NCBI RefSeq assembly: GCF_900110885.1
Contig: NZ_FOFJ01000014.1
Span: 39,822 to 103,821, forward strand
Origin: Azotobacter beijerinckii
GTDB lineage: Bacteria > Pseudomonadota > Gammaproteobacteria > Pseudomonadales > Pseudomonadaceae
DNA: 64,000 nt
Reading direction: 5' to 3'
In this document: positions 22,681 to 41,249 of the stretch, piece after piece
Position numbering within the stretch: the stretch's first letter is position 1
Layout: every line of letters begins with the position of its first letter
Notes under the pieces: model-generated
The model's database searches: none
Told to the model about the DNA's origin: nothing
Seen by the model: only the letters and a program-made list of their open reading frames with translations
Translations under genes and position numbers: made by a program

Positions 22681-23702
22681 GCCGGCTCGATCTGAAGAAC
22701 GGCAGCGTGGAGATGGTCCATGGCAGCGGCGGCCGCGCCATGGGCCAGCTGATCGAGGAGCTGTTCGCCCGCGCCCTGCGCAACCAATGGCTGGACCAGG
22801 GCAACGACCAGGCGCAGTTCGAGCTGCCGCCCGGGCGGGTGGTGATGGCCACCGACAGCCACGTGATCTCGCCGCTGTTCTTCCCCGGCGGCGACATCGG
22901 CAGCCTCGCCGTGCACGGCACCATCAACGATGTGGCCATGGCCGGCGCCCGGCCCTGCTATCTGGCCGCCGGCTTCATTCTCGAGGAAGGTTTTCCGTTG
23001 GCCGACCTGGCGCGCATCGTCGAGTCGATGGCCGCCGCCGCCCGCGAGGCCGGCGTGCCGGTGGTCACCGGCGACACCAAGGTGGTCGAGCGCGGTAAGG
23101 GCGACGGGGTGTTCATCACCACCACCGGGGTCGGCGTGGTGCCGGCCGGTCTGCACCTCTCCGGCGACCAGGCGCGGCCGGGCGACCGCATCCTGCTCTC
23201 CGGCAGCATCGGCGACCACGGCGTGACCATCCTTTCGCTGCGCGAAGGGCTCGGCTTCGAGGCCGACATCGGCTCCGACTCCCAGGCCCTGCACGGGCTG
23301 GTCGCCGCGATGGTCGAGGCGGTGCCGGAGATCCGCTGCCTGCGCGACCCGACCCGCGGCGGCCTGGGCAACACCCTCAACGAACTGGCCCGCCAGTCGG
23401 GGGTCGGCATGCAGCTCGTCGAACGGGCCATCCCGCTGCGCGAACCGGTGCGCGCCGCCTGCGAATTCCTCGGCCTCGACCCGCTGTACGTGGCCAACGA
23501 GGGCAAGCTGGTCGCCATCTGCCCGGCCGAGCAGGCCGAGCGTCTGCTCGAGGTCATGCGCGCCCATCCGCAGGGGTGCGAGGCGGCGATCATCGGCACG
23601 GTGGTGGCCGACGAGCGCCGCTTCGTGCAGATGGAGACGCTGTTCGGCGGGAGCCGGATGGTGGACTGGTTGAACGGGGAGCAGTTACCGAGGATTTGCT
23701 GA
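22677..23702 (+). CDS. hypE: HypE, dehydratase forming the thiocyanate for cyanide ligands
   Basis: This 341-residue PurM/AIR-synthase-like protein ends in PRIC, the C-terminal cysteine that is carbamoylated by HypF and dehydrated to thiocyanate. VHGSGGRAM and DSHVISPLFFPGGDIGSLAVHGT are the ATP-binding parts, and RDPTRGGLGNTLNELA is also family-typical. It is the last gene of the 13.7-kb hydrogenase cluster, and a bidirectional hairpin follows. Confidence 0.96.
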   Translation: MSRLDLKNGSVEMVHGSGGRAMGQLIEELFARALRNQWLDQGNDQAQFELPPGRVVMATDSHVISPLFFPGGDIGSLAVHGTINDVAMAGARPCYLAAGFILEEGFPLADLARIVESMAAAAREAGVPVVTGDTKVVERGKGDGVFITTTGVGVVPAGLHLSGDQARPGDRILLSGSIGDHGVTILSLREGLGFEADIGSDSQALHGLVAAMVEAVPEIRCLRDPTRGGLGNTLNELARQSGVGMQLVERAIPLREPVRAACEFLGLDPLYVANEGKLVAICPAEQAERLLEVMRAHPQGCEAAIIGTVVADERRFVQMETLFGGSRMVDWLNGEQLPRIC

Positions 23703-23823
23703 CAAGTCAGAAGGGCGGTGTTGGCCTAACCTTGGGTTATTCAAGCTGCCTGCTTTCCTCGGCCCGCGCGGCGCTCACACACAAGGCTTGAGGCCCAGAC
23801 CAACCTGGCGCCCCCAGAAAGCA

Positions 23824-23849
23824 AAAGCCCGGCTGAAGAGCCGGGCTTT
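23824..23849. terminator. Bidirectional terminator between hypE and the glycine-zipper gene
   Basis: A perfect 11-bp stem AAAGCCCGGCT / AGCCGGGCTTT with a GAAG loop stands 15 bases beyond the stop of the minus-strand gene and about 120 bases after hypE. A near copy lies at 24610-24635. Confidence 0.85.
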
Positions 23850-23864
23850 CGGACTTGCAAATAC

Positions 23865-24251
23865 TTACTCGCGGTAGCTGAGCGCGCCGTCGTAGAGACG
23901 GTCGTCGGCCATGGCGACATCGCTGAACGCGCGGTTGCCGCGGGTCTCGACCTTGTCGCCGACGGCGAACGCTTCGGTCGAGCGCACCACCTTTTCCTTG
24001 CCGTCGGCGGTGCGGACCTTGTAGGCGCGGTCGCTGAGGCCGGTAGCCTCCTGGGCTCCGCCGCCGAACAGGGCACCGATGCCGGCGCCGACCAGCATGC
24101 CGATCGGGCCACCGATCGCGCCGATCATCATGCCGTTCATGCCGCCGACCGACTTGCCGGTGGTGTGATCCTTGGTTTCCTCGAGAACTTCAGCGGCATG
24201 TACGCTACCGGCGGCCAGCAGGGTCAGGGCCAGGGTGCCGAGCTTTTTCAT
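23865..24251 (-). CDS. Exported glycine-zipper protein, copy 1
   Basis: This 128-residue protein has a signal peptide (residues 1-19, cleavage after SVHA), then EVLEETKDHTTGKSVGG. A glycine-zipper segment with repeated G-x3-G spacing (about 36-64) may insert in or associate with a membrane. The C-terminal part contains YKVRTADGKEKVV and FAVGDKVETRGNR, resembling the tail of SlyB-like outer-membrane proteins. There is no lipobox cysteine. Start: GGAGGAACCGCC before ATG. It is nearly identical to the gene at 24650-25045. Function is unknown; an Anr/FNR-type box about 115 bases upstream suggests induction at low oxygen. Confidence 0.8.
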   Translation of the reverse strand: MKKLGTLALTLLAAGSVHAAEVLEETKDHTTGKSVGGMNGMMIGAIGGPIGMLVGAGIGALFGGGAQEATGLSDRAYKVRTADGKEKVVRSTEAFAVGDKVETRGNRAFSDVAMADDRLYDGALSYRE

Positions 24252-24365
24252 GGCGGTTCCTCCGAGGAAACGTTCCAGCGATCTGGGTCAAATCGTTGAT
24301 CGGGACGCGACGCACGGCTTTTGGCAGGGCTTCTGTCTCCGTTGGAACCAAAATTAACCTTACAA

Positions 24366-24379
24366 TTGATGTGGGTCAA
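24366..24379 (-). promoter_or_regulatory. Anr/FNR-type box upstream of copy 1
   Basis: TTGAT-GTGG-GTCAA matches the FNR/Anr consensus TTGAT-N4-ATCAA at nine of ten positions. It is about 115 bases upstream of the start at 24251. Confidence 0.65.
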
Positions 24380-24608
24380 GAAGAGAAATGCTTTCTTGTG
24401 CCGTGGCTGGGCGGACTCGATGGCAGACCACGCAAAAGCCGGCGTGGCGGCGTCGCGGAGGAGGCTGGAGCAATGGTCAGGCGGGGTGGGGGAACAGGGC
24501 AGCAGGCGGCGGGCGGGTGCGGCTTGGATTCGCCGTGCTCGGCGAAACGTGCAGCGAGTCTCGAAGGCGGTATGCGTGTCGCACGCCGGGCTGCCTCTCC
24601 CGAAAAGC
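24380..24608. other. Spacer between the duplicated units, no gene seen
   Basis: Together with the upstream region of copy 1 this makes about 400 bases without a gene. Frames crossing it are shadows of the neighbours. It has no counterpart in the first unit, so it is probably sequence left at the duplication joint. Confidence 0.4.
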
Positions 24609-24609
24609 A

Positions 24610-24635
24610 AAAGCCCGGCTGGAGAGCCGGGTTTT
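24610..24635. terminator. Terminator after glycine-zipper copy 2
   Basis: Stem AAAGCCCGGCT / AGCCGGGTTTT with a GGAG loop (one G-T pair) lies 14 bases beyond the minus-strand stop at 24650. It is the duplicate of the hairpin at 23824-23849. Confidence 0.8.
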
Positions 24636-24649
24636 GGGGTGTGGATAAC

Positions 24650-25045
24650 TTATTCGCGGTAGCTGTAGGCGCTGTCGTAGAGGCGGTTGTCGGCCAGTTC
24701 GGCGGCGTCATGCACGCGGTTGCCGCGGGTTTCGACCTTGTCGCCGACGGCGAACTCCTGGGCCGGCGAGCGCACCACCTTTTCCTTGCTATCGGCGGTG
24801 CGGACCTTGTAGGCGCGGTCGCTGAGGCCGGCGGCCTCCTGGGCTTCGCCGCCGAACAGGGCACCGATGCCGGCGCCGATCAGCATGCCGATCGGGCCGC
24901 CGATCGCGCCGATCATCATGCCGTTCATGCCGCCGACCGATTTGCCGGTGGTGTGATCCTTGGTTTCCTCGAGAACTTCAGCGGCATGTACGCTACCGGC
25001 GGCCAGCAGGGTCAGGGTCAGGGCCAGGGTGCCGAGCTTTTTCAT
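24650..25045 (-). CDS. Exported glycine-zipper protein, copy 2
   Basis: The 131-residue paralog of the protein at 23865-24251 has the same signal peptide with two extra residues (TLTLLAAGSVHA), the same glycine-zipper core and the same YKVRTADSKEKVV tail. It differs mainly between residues 98 and 125. Start and ribosome-binding site (GGAGGAACCGCC) are unchanged. Its Anr/FNR box is a perfect consensus. No enzymatic motif is seen; an envelope role is inferred from the signal peptide and zipper. Confidence 0.8.
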   Translation of the reverse strand: MKKLGTLALTLTLLAAGSVHAAEVLEETKDHTTGKSVGGMNGMMIGAIGGPIGMLIGAGIGALFGGEAQEAAGLSDRAYKVRTADSKEKVVRSPAQEFAVGDKVETRGNRVHDAAELADNRLYDSAYSYRE

Positions 25046-25161
25046 GGCGGTTCCTCCGAGGAAACATTCCAGCGATCTGGGTCAAATCGGGCTTGGTCGG
25101 GACGCGGCGCGGTGCTTTTGGCAGGGCTTCGTCTTCGTTGGGATAGAAATTAACCCTTCAA

Positions 25162-25175
25162 TTGATGTGGATCAA
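25162..25175 (-). promoter_or_regulatory. Perfect Anr/FNR box upstream of copy 2
   Basis: TTGAT-GTGG-ATCAA fits the FNR/Anr palindrome at all ten consensus positions, about 117 bases upstream of the start at 25045. Confidence 0.75.
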
Positions 25176-25353
25176 GAAAAGAATCCGCTTCTTATGCTTA
25201 AGGAGGGGGTCTGCGACGGGTGCTGTGCTTGCCCGGGCGCGACGGAGTCATCGGCCTGCGGTCGGGCCAGGCTGGAGCGGCAGGAAATGCGGGGCTAGGT
25301 GCCCCCATCTGGTAGGCGGCGGGGCTGCGTTATCCGGCGCGGAAGCGGCGGCT
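25176..25353. other. Spacer downstream of the third glycine-zipper gene, no gene seen
   Basis: With the leader of copy 2 this forms a stretch of about 308 bases without a gene. I see no terminator hairpin like those after copies 1 and 2. Confidence 0.4.
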
Positions 25354-25752
25354 TCAGTGCAGGGTGCGTGCACCGCTGCTGGCATTGGCCAGGGCGGCGG
25401 ACTTGCCGGCGGACTTTGGATTCGGGCGGTTGTCGCGGATCTCGACTGGGTCGCCGCGGCGGTTGGGAGAGCGCACCGCTTTCACTCTGCCGCTGTCGGT
25501 GCGGACCTGATAGGTGCGATCGCCGGTGGCGGAAGCCTCCTGGCTGGAGCTGCCGACCAGCGCGCCGACGCCGGCGCCGACCAGCGCGCCGATCGGGCCG
25601 CCGATGGCGCCGACCATCATGCCGGTGATGCCGCCTGCCGACTGGCCGGACGTCCGCTCTTCGGTTTCCCCGACGATCTCGTCGGCCTGCACGCTGCTCA
25701 GGGCCAGCAGGCTGAAGGTCAGGGTCAGAATGCCGAACGTGTGCATGTTCAT
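25354..25752 (-). CDS. Exported glycine-zipper protein, diverged copy 3
   Basis: This 132-residue protein shares the layout of its two neighbours: signal peptide ending near SVQA, DEIVGETEERTSGQSAGG, a glycine-zipper core (GGITGMMVGAIGGPIGALVGA, shown in part), and YQVRTDSGRVKAV. The remainder has diverged, ending in a neutral tail. The start is ATG at 25750-25752, preceded by the same GGAGGAACCGCC as in the paralogs; a longer upstream frame lacks a ribosome-binding site. It is an older duplication. Function is unknown. Confidence 0.78.
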   Translation of the reverse strand: MNMHTFGILTLTFSLLALSSVQADEIVGETEERTSGQSAGGITGMMVGAIGGPIGALVGAGVGALVGSSSQEASATGDRTYQVRTDSGRVKAVRSPNRRGDPVEIRDNRPNPKSAGKSAALANASSGARTLH

Positions 25753-25930
25753 GGCGGTTCCTCCGAGAGTCGTTTCAGTGGGCTTCCTACTGTACCAATG
25801 CACGAAACATACCAAACGGTTGAATACAGAAAATCAAGCACTTAGCCATCAGAAAGGGCGGCTCTCGCGACAAAGTGTCGCGATGGCGACAGAAATTTTG
25901 TCGCGATTCTTGCAGGAAAGTGACCCTTCG

Positions 25931-25944
25931 TTGATCCGTGTCAC
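25931..25944 (-). promoter_or_regulatory. Degenerate Anr/FNR-like box upstream of copy 3
   Basis: TTGAT-CCGT-GTCAC keeps a perfect left half and a weak right half. It lies about 180 bases upstream of the start, farther than in the other two copies. Confidence 0.35.
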
Positions 25945-25988
25945 TTAAGAAGAGGGTTGGCCGTGCTTGCTGGGGGGAGTGGCTGCGC

Positions 25989-26015
25989 AAAAAAAGACCG
26001 GGCCAAGGCCCGGTC
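25989..26015 (-). terminator. Rho-independent terminator of hupE
   Basis: Stem GACCGGGCC / GGCCCGGTC with a 2-base AA loop, followed on the minus strand by a run of seven T, 17 bases after the hupE stop. Confidence 0.88.
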
Positions 26016-26032
26016 CGGAGGGTGTCGGGGGC

Positions 26033-26596
26033 TCAGATCATCAGCAGCGCCCCGCCGGCGGCAATGGCCGCACCGGCGCTGCGGGCCAGCAGGGGCAGGC
26101 GCTGCTGCACGGTGGCGGCGAGCAGGCCGCCGCCCAGGTGCAGGGCCAGGCTGGCGGCGAGGAAGCCGGCGGCGAAGGCCGCCAGACTGCCGCTGGCTTC
26201 GAGGCCGTGGGCGTAGCCGTGGCACAGCGCAAAGGCCGCGCTCAGGGCCAGCGCAACCGGTGCCGGCAGGCGTACGGCGCCGGCGATCAGCAGGCCCAGC
26301 AGCAGCACGGAAAGGGCGATGCCGGTTTCCATCTGCGGCAGGCCGGCGCCGCTCACGGCGAGGACGAAGCCGCCGAGCAGCGCGGCGAGGAAGGTGGCCG
26401 GCACGGCGAGTTTCAGGGCGCGCGGCTGCAGCGCGGCCCAGATGCCGATGGCCAGCATCGCCAGCAGGTGGTCGGCACCGCCGAAGGGGTGCAGCAGGCC
26501 GGCGATCAGGCCGTTCTCGCCATGCCCGGGGTGGGCGAAGGCGGCGCCGGGCAGCAGGGTCAGGGCAAGCAGGGGCAGGAAATGGCGTGTCTTCAT
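26033..26596 (-). CDS. hupE: HupE/UreJ-family permease, probable nickel uptake
   Basis: This 187-residue membrane protein has a cleavable-type signal peptide (residues 1-20, ending AAFA), then HPGHGENG, and about six transmembrane segments. The family's metal-binding histidines are visible in HPFGGADHLLAM (about residues 34-45) and CHGYAHGLEA (about 121-130). HupE proteins carry nickel, in some cases cobalt, and one is often encoded with uptake hydrogenases. The ATG at 26596 gives the family length; upstream codons lack hydrophobic sense. It is transcribed toward the hydrogenase cluster and away from the TauE-like gene. Confidence 0.9.
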   Translation of the reverse strand: MKTRHFLPLLALTLLPGAAFAHPGHGENGLIAGLLHPFGGADHLLAMLAIGIWAALQPRALKLAVPATFLAALLGGFVLAVSGAGLPQMETGIALSVLLLGLLIAGAVRLPAPVALALSAAFALCHGYAHGLEASGSLAAFAAGFLAASLALHLGGGLLAATVQQRLPLLARSAGAAIAAGGALLMI

Positions 26597-26788
26597 GTCA
26601 GGGGTCCTGGGGTCGATTCCGGGGGTGGCGATTTCCCTCGAGGCGCTGCTCGAGCAGGTGGCTGCGCAGCTTAAGGCAAAAGGGCGGCGGGACGCATCCC
26701 GGCGGTCCGCCCGATGCGGGAAAGGGTGTGCTCGGCCCGACATCCGCCAGCCCGGCGGGCGCTTGTCCAGAACGGCGGGCCGACCGGC

Positions 26789-27529
26789 TCAGAGATTCTT
26801 GACGATCAGCTGGAGCCCGGCGAGCAGCAGGCCGGTGCGGGCGATGCGGTAGAACCAGACGTGGTTGACCCGCGCCTGCAGCCGGAGGCCGGCCCACACT
26901 CCGAGCGGGACCAGGGGGGCGAGGGCGAGGCTGCTCAGCAGGTTGTCGGCGGAGAACTGCCCGAGCAGCGCGTAGGGCAGTAGCTTGACCGCGTTGGTCA
27001 GCAGGAAGAACACGTTGATGGTGGCGACGTAGCGCACCTTGTCCAGCTGCTGCGGCAGCAGGTGCATCATCACCGGCGGGCCGCCGGCATGGGCGACGAA
27101 GCTGGTGAAGCCGGACAGCGCGGAGAGGAGCGTGCCCTTGCCGCGGGCCGGCGGCAGCCCGGCCGTGCTGGTGGGCGGGCGCAGCAGGTTGAGCAGCACG
27201 AAGGCCACCGCGATGCCGCCGATCAGCAGGCCGATGACCCGCTCGTTGAACATGCCGAAGGTTAGCGCGCCGAGCAGCACGCCGAGCAGCGCGCCGGGCA
27301 GCATGATCTTCAGGTTCGCCACGTCCCACTTGCCGTAGTAGGCGCGCAGGCCGACCACATCGGCGGTGCAGAGGATCGGCAGCATGATCGCCGCGGCCTG
27401 GGTGGGCGGCACCGCCAGGGCCAGGAGGGGCACCGCGATGCCACCGAAGGCGCCACCGAAGCCGCCCTTGGAGAGGCCGGTCAGCAGTACCGCCGGCACG
27501 GCGAGGAGCAGAAGTTCCGTGGACAGCAT
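26789..27529 (-). CDS. TauE/SafE-family membrane permease
   Basis: The 246-residue protein has seven to eight hydrophobic segments and the family hallmarks GLSKGGFGGAFGGIAVPLLAL near the N-terminus and FTSFVAHAGGPPVMMHLLP in the middle. TauE/SafE proteins export sulfite, sulfoacetate or other organic anions; the substrate here cannot be told. The ATG at 27529 gives the family's usual start in a hydrophobic helix, with AGGAGC about 13 bases upstream. It diverges from the sigma-factor gene, and its upstream region contains the Fur box, so iron might affect it too. Confidence 0.86.
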   Translation of the reverse strand: MLSTELLLLAVPAVLLTGLSKGGFGGAFGGIAVPLLALAVPPTQAAAIMLPILCTADVVGLRAYYGKWDVANLKIMLPGALLGVLLGALTFGMFNERVIGLLIGGIAVAFVLLNLLRPPTSTAGLPPARGKGTLLSALSGFTSFVAHAGGPPVMMHLLPQQLDKVRYVATINVFFLLTNAVKLLPYALLGQFSADNLLSSLALAPLVPLGVWAGLRLQARVNHVWFYRIARTGLLLAGLQLIVKNL

Positions 27530-27655
27530 GGGCGTGCAGTGCTCCTGAGCGGGCGTGCGGGCGCCTAGCTGTACCCGTTTCGCCGGGACGGAGCAATAGC
27601 GGCGGATGGCGGCCGATGCGTCAAGGATGCGACTTTGCCGGATTGCCAGTATTGT

Positions 27656-27674
27656 ATTGATAATATTTATCATT
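27656..27674. promoter_or_regulatory. Candidate Fur box before the iron-starvation sigma factor gene
   Basis: The AT-rich near-palindrome TTGATAATATTTATCATTT resembles the Fur consensus GATAATGATAATCATTATC. It lies about 40 bases upstream of the sigma-factor start in otherwise GC-rich DNA. Confidence 0.72.
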
Positions 27675-27711
27675 TAGATTCGCTGCTTCGCTCGAGTCAG
27701 GGAAGCTGTCG

Positions 27712-28263
27712 ATGAAGGGTTGCGCTGCGTGTTCGCTCGGCGTGCAGGTCGCGGCGGATGCGCTGGAAACGGAGCTGGAAACCATCTACGCCAGCCAGTG
27801 GCGCCTGCTGGTGGAGGTCGCCTTCAAGGTGCTGGGCTGCCGCTCGCTGGCCGAGGACGTGGTCCAGGAGGCTTTCCTCAAGCTCTGGGAGGGCCGTGCC
27901 GTGCAGAACATCCAGTGTCCGGTCCGCTACCTGTTCCGGGTAGTGCGCAACCAGGCCATCGACCGCCTGCGCCGGCTGATCCTCGAAAACCGCTACCACG
28001 TCGACGAGGCGTCGCTCGGCGAGCAGGTCGCGACGACCCCCTCGCCGGAACGGGCGACCCTCGGCCAGTGCGAATGGAGCGCCCTGCTCGAGGCCCTCGA
28101 CGAACTGCCCGAACGTGCCCGCACGGCCTTCGCCATGACCCAGCTGGAAGGCTACAGCCAGCGCGAGGTGGCCGCCCGCCTGGGCGCCTCGCCGACCGCC
28201 GTGCACTTCCTGATCCGCGACGCCCTGGGTCACTGCCGTGACCGCCTGAAACCCGACGACTGA
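27712..28263 (+). CDS. PvdS-like extracytoplasmic-function sigma factor
   Basis: This 183-residue ECF sigma factor has region 2 at about residues 22-90 (LAEDVVQEAFLKLWEG, VRYLFRVVRNQAIDRLRR) and region 4 at about 120-180. The segment GASPTAVHFLIRDALGHCRDRL is characteristic of iron-starvation sigma factors of the PvdS/PbrA group rather than the FecI group. No anti-sigma gene is adjacent, as in PvdS systems. A Fur box precedes it, and promoters of the PvdS type occur before mbtH and the receptor gene, so it most likely switches on this siderophore island under iron limitation. Confidence 0.9.
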   Translation: MKGCAACSLGVQVAADALETELETIYASQWRLLVEVAFKVLGCRSLAEDVVQEAFLKLWEGRAVQNIQCPVRYLFRVVRNQAIDRLRRLILENRYHVDEASLGEQVATTPSPERATLGQCEWSALLEALDELPERARTAFAMTQLEGYSQREVAARLGASPTAVHFLIRDALGHCRDRLKPDD

Positions 28264-28302
28264 CCCGTCTGCGCCGGACGGCGCAGCGCACAGGACGATC
28301 CC

Positions 28303-29985
28303 ATGAAACTGCTTCGCCTGCTGTTCCGCGACAATCCCCGCGCCCTGGCCGGGGTCATGCTGCTGAGCCTGGCCAGCGTGCTGCTCAGCATCGGCACCCT
28401 CGCCTTCATCAACCTGCGGCTGATCGCCGTCGGCGACCGGCCGGGCCTCGCCCTGGCACAGTTCGGCGCCCTGCTGGCGCTGTTGCTGCTGGTCGCCGCG
28501 GCTGCCCAGGTGTCGCTGCACCGCCTCGGCCATCGCTTCGTCTACCGCCTGCGCCGGGACCTGGTGAAGTGCCTGCTGGACACCGACATCCAGCGCCTGG
28601 AGCAGCTCGGCGGCTCGCGCATCCTCGCCAGCCTGTCGAGCGACATCCGCAACCTCACCATCGCCTTCGTGCACCTGCCGGAGCTGGTCTACGGCCTGGT
28701 GCTGAGCGTCGCCGCCTTCGCCTACTTGGCCTGGCTGTCGCCGCCGCTGTTCGCCGTGACCCTCGCCTGGATGGGCTTCACCCTGGCGGTCGGCTGGCTG
28801 TACGTCGGCCGGGTCAACCGGCACATCCGCCTGCTGCGCGAGGCCGAGGACCGCCTCTACCGCGACTACCAGGCGCTGATCGACGGGCGCAAGGAGCTGG
28901 CCCTGAACCGCGAGCGCGCCCGCCGCCTGTACGAGGAGGAGTTCGACGCAGACGCCGAGGCCTACCGCCACCACGTGACCCGCGCCGACATCTACAACGG
29001 CCTGGCCGGCAACTGGGCGAACATCATGGTGCTCGGCAGCATCGGCCTGGTGTTCTACTGCGCCGGCGGCCTGGGCTGGGCCGGCGCCGCGGTGGCGGCG
29101 ACCTTCGCCCTCACCGTGCTGTTTTTGCGCGCGCCGCTGATCGCCGCGGTGGGCTCGCTGCCCAGCCTGCTCGCCGCGCGGGTCGCCCTGGACGCGCTGG
29201 AGGCCCTGGAGCTGGCGCCGCTGCGCCGGGAGTTCGAGGCGCCGGCGCCGGCGCCGGCCTGGCAGCGCCTGGAACTGCGCGGGGTGGTCTACCGCTATCC
29301 CGGCGAGGGCGACGAGGGCGGCTTCGACGTCGGCCCGCTGGACCTGTGCATCGAGCGCGGCGAGCTGCTGTTCCTGGTCGGCGGCAACGGTAGCGGCAAG
29401 TCGACCCTGGCGCGCCTTCTGACCGGCCTCTACCGGCCGGTGGCCGGGCAGATCCTGCTTGACGGCCGCGCCCTGGACGCAGCCGACTGGCCGGCCTACC
29501 GGCGGCTGTTCTCCAGCGTGTTCACCGACTTCCACCTGTTCGCCCGGCTGCTCGGCCCCGAGGGCGGCGAGGCCGCGGAGGGCGGGCCCGACCACTGGCT
29601 CGAGCGCCTGCACCTGGCGCACAAGGTCCGCCACGCCGGCGGCCGGCTGCTCGACACCCGCTACTCGCAGGGCCAGCGCAAGCGCCTGGCGCTGCTGCTG
29701 GCGATGCTCGAGGAGCGCGACATCCTGGTGCTCGACGAATGGGCGGCGGACCAGGACCCGCTGTTCCGCCGGCTGTTCTACCGCGAGCTGCTGCCGCAGC
29801 TGAAGGCGCTGGGCAAGACGGTGCTGGCGATCACCCACGACGACCACTACTTCGACCAGGCCGACCGCCTGCTGAAGATGGACGGCGGCCGGCTCGTCGA
29901 GCTGACCGGCGAGCAGCGCGCGCGCGCCAGCGCCGACGCCCTGCAGGCCATCGGCGGGCCGGCGCGGGCGCTGGCCGCCGACTAG
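28303..29985 (+). CDS. PvdE-like cyclic-peptide/siderophore ABC exporter
   Basis: This 560-residue protein fuses six transmembrane segments (about 1-310) with an ATPase domain (about 330-545). Walker A is GGNGSGKST (about residue 364), the signature is YSQGQRKRLALLLA and Walker B is DILVLDEWAADQDP. The DEWAADQDP ending and GQRKR signature are typical of PvdE/SyrD exporters, which move pyoverdine-like peptides or their precursors across the inner membrane. It starts 39 bases after the sigma-factor stop, so the two may be cotranscribed. Confidence 0.9.
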   Translation: MKLLRLLFRDNPRALAGVMLLSLASVLLSIGTLAFINLRLIAVGDRPGLALAQFGALLALLLLVAAAAQVSLHRLGHRFVYRLRRDLVKCLLDTDIQRLEQLGGSRILASLSSDIRNLTIAFVHLPELVYGLVLSVAAFAYLAWLSPPLFAVTLAWMGFTLAVGWLYVGRVNRHIRLLREAEDRLYRDYQALIDGRKELALNRERARRLYEEEFDADAEAYRHHVTRADIYNGLAGNWANIMVLGSIGLVFYCAGGLGWAGAAVAATFALTVLFLRAPLIAAVGSLPSLLAARVALDALEALELAPLRREFEAPAPAPAWQRLELRGVVYRYPGEGDEGGFDVGPLDLCIERGELLFLVGGNGSGKSTLARLLTGLYRPVAGQILLDGRALDAADWPAYRRLFSSVFTDFHLFARLLGPEGGEAAEGGPDHWLERLHLAHKVRHAGGRLLDTRYSQGQRKRLALLLAMLEERDILVLDEWAADQDPLFRRLFYRELLPQLKALGKTVLAITHDDHYFDQADRLLKMDGGRLVELTGEQRARASADALQAIGGPARALAAD

Positions 29986-30057
29986 CCGTTTTCTCCGTGC
30001 ACGTCCCCCGGCTACGGCCGGGGCAGGGCGGTCGCGCGTCCGATTTGCAAGTTAATG

Positions 30058-30081
30058 AAAATTATTCGCGTCTTTATCCGT
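30058..30081 (+). promoter_or_regulatory. PvdS-type promoter before mbtH and the NRPS genes
   Basis: AAAAT (30058-30062) and CGT (30079-30081) are separated by exactly 16 bases, matching the iron-starvation-box pattern TAAAT-N16/17-CGT with one mismatch. Transcription would start about 45 bases before mbtH. Confidence 0.65.
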
Positions 30082-30133
30082 CTGTAACCAGTGATGCGGC
30101 ACCGTGCCGCCCGACCGAACCAGGAGCCAAGCC

Positions 30134-30337
30134 ATGAGTTTCGACCAAGCCGATACCCAGTTCCACGTGGTGGTCAACGCCGAGCAGCAGTACTCGATCT
30201 GGCCGGAATACAAGCCGGTGCCGGCCGGCTGGCAGGAGGTCGGCGTCAGCGGCGACCGGCAGACCTGCCTGGCGCACATCTCCGGGATCTGGTCCGACAT
30301 GCGCCCGCGCAGCCTGCGCGAGGCCATGGCCGAGTGA
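30134..30337 (+). CDS. MbtH-like NRPS activator
   Basis: The 67-residue protein has the MbtH signature: [24 protein letters not shown] followed by [21 protein letters not shown] (each given in part as a motif). MbtH-like proteins bind adenylation domains and are needed for their solubility or activity. The ATG at 30134 follows CAGGAGCC. It lies about 80 bases upstream of the first NRPS and probably serves both. Confidence 0.93.
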   Translation: MSFDQADTQFHVVVNAEQQYSIWPEYKPVPAGWQEVGVSGDRQTCLAHISGIWSDMRPRSLREAMAE

Positions 30338-30416
30338 GACCGGCGCCGCCGTCCGCTTTCGCCGCCCTTCCGGTCGCCGCCCGGCGGCCGGGCCGTTCCG
30401 CCTCCGAGGTGCCGAC

Positions 30417-41245
<10,829 letters not shown>

Positions 41246-41249
<4 letters not shown>

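Larger units (their letters stand above)
23824..24379. repeat. Tandem duplication, unit 1 (terminator, gene, promoter region)
   Basis: The unit matches 24610-25175: both have the same hairpin, the same gene, the same ribosome-binding site and a similar upstream region ending at an Anr/FNR-like box. The second unit is about 10 bases longer, 9 of which are explained by three extra codons. Confidence 0.85.
24610..25175. repeat. Tandem duplication, unit 2
   Basis: Second copy of the terminator-gene-promoter unit at 23824-24379. Differences are concentrated in the C-terminal codons (three extra residues near PAQE and a changed HDAAELADN segment) and in the leader. Confidence 0.85.

Noticed and set aside
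24296..25153. 285-residue plus-strand frame across the duplicated zipper genes
   Set aside because: It is antisense to the zipper copy 2 and extends only through the spacer; composition follows the reverse complement of a real gene.
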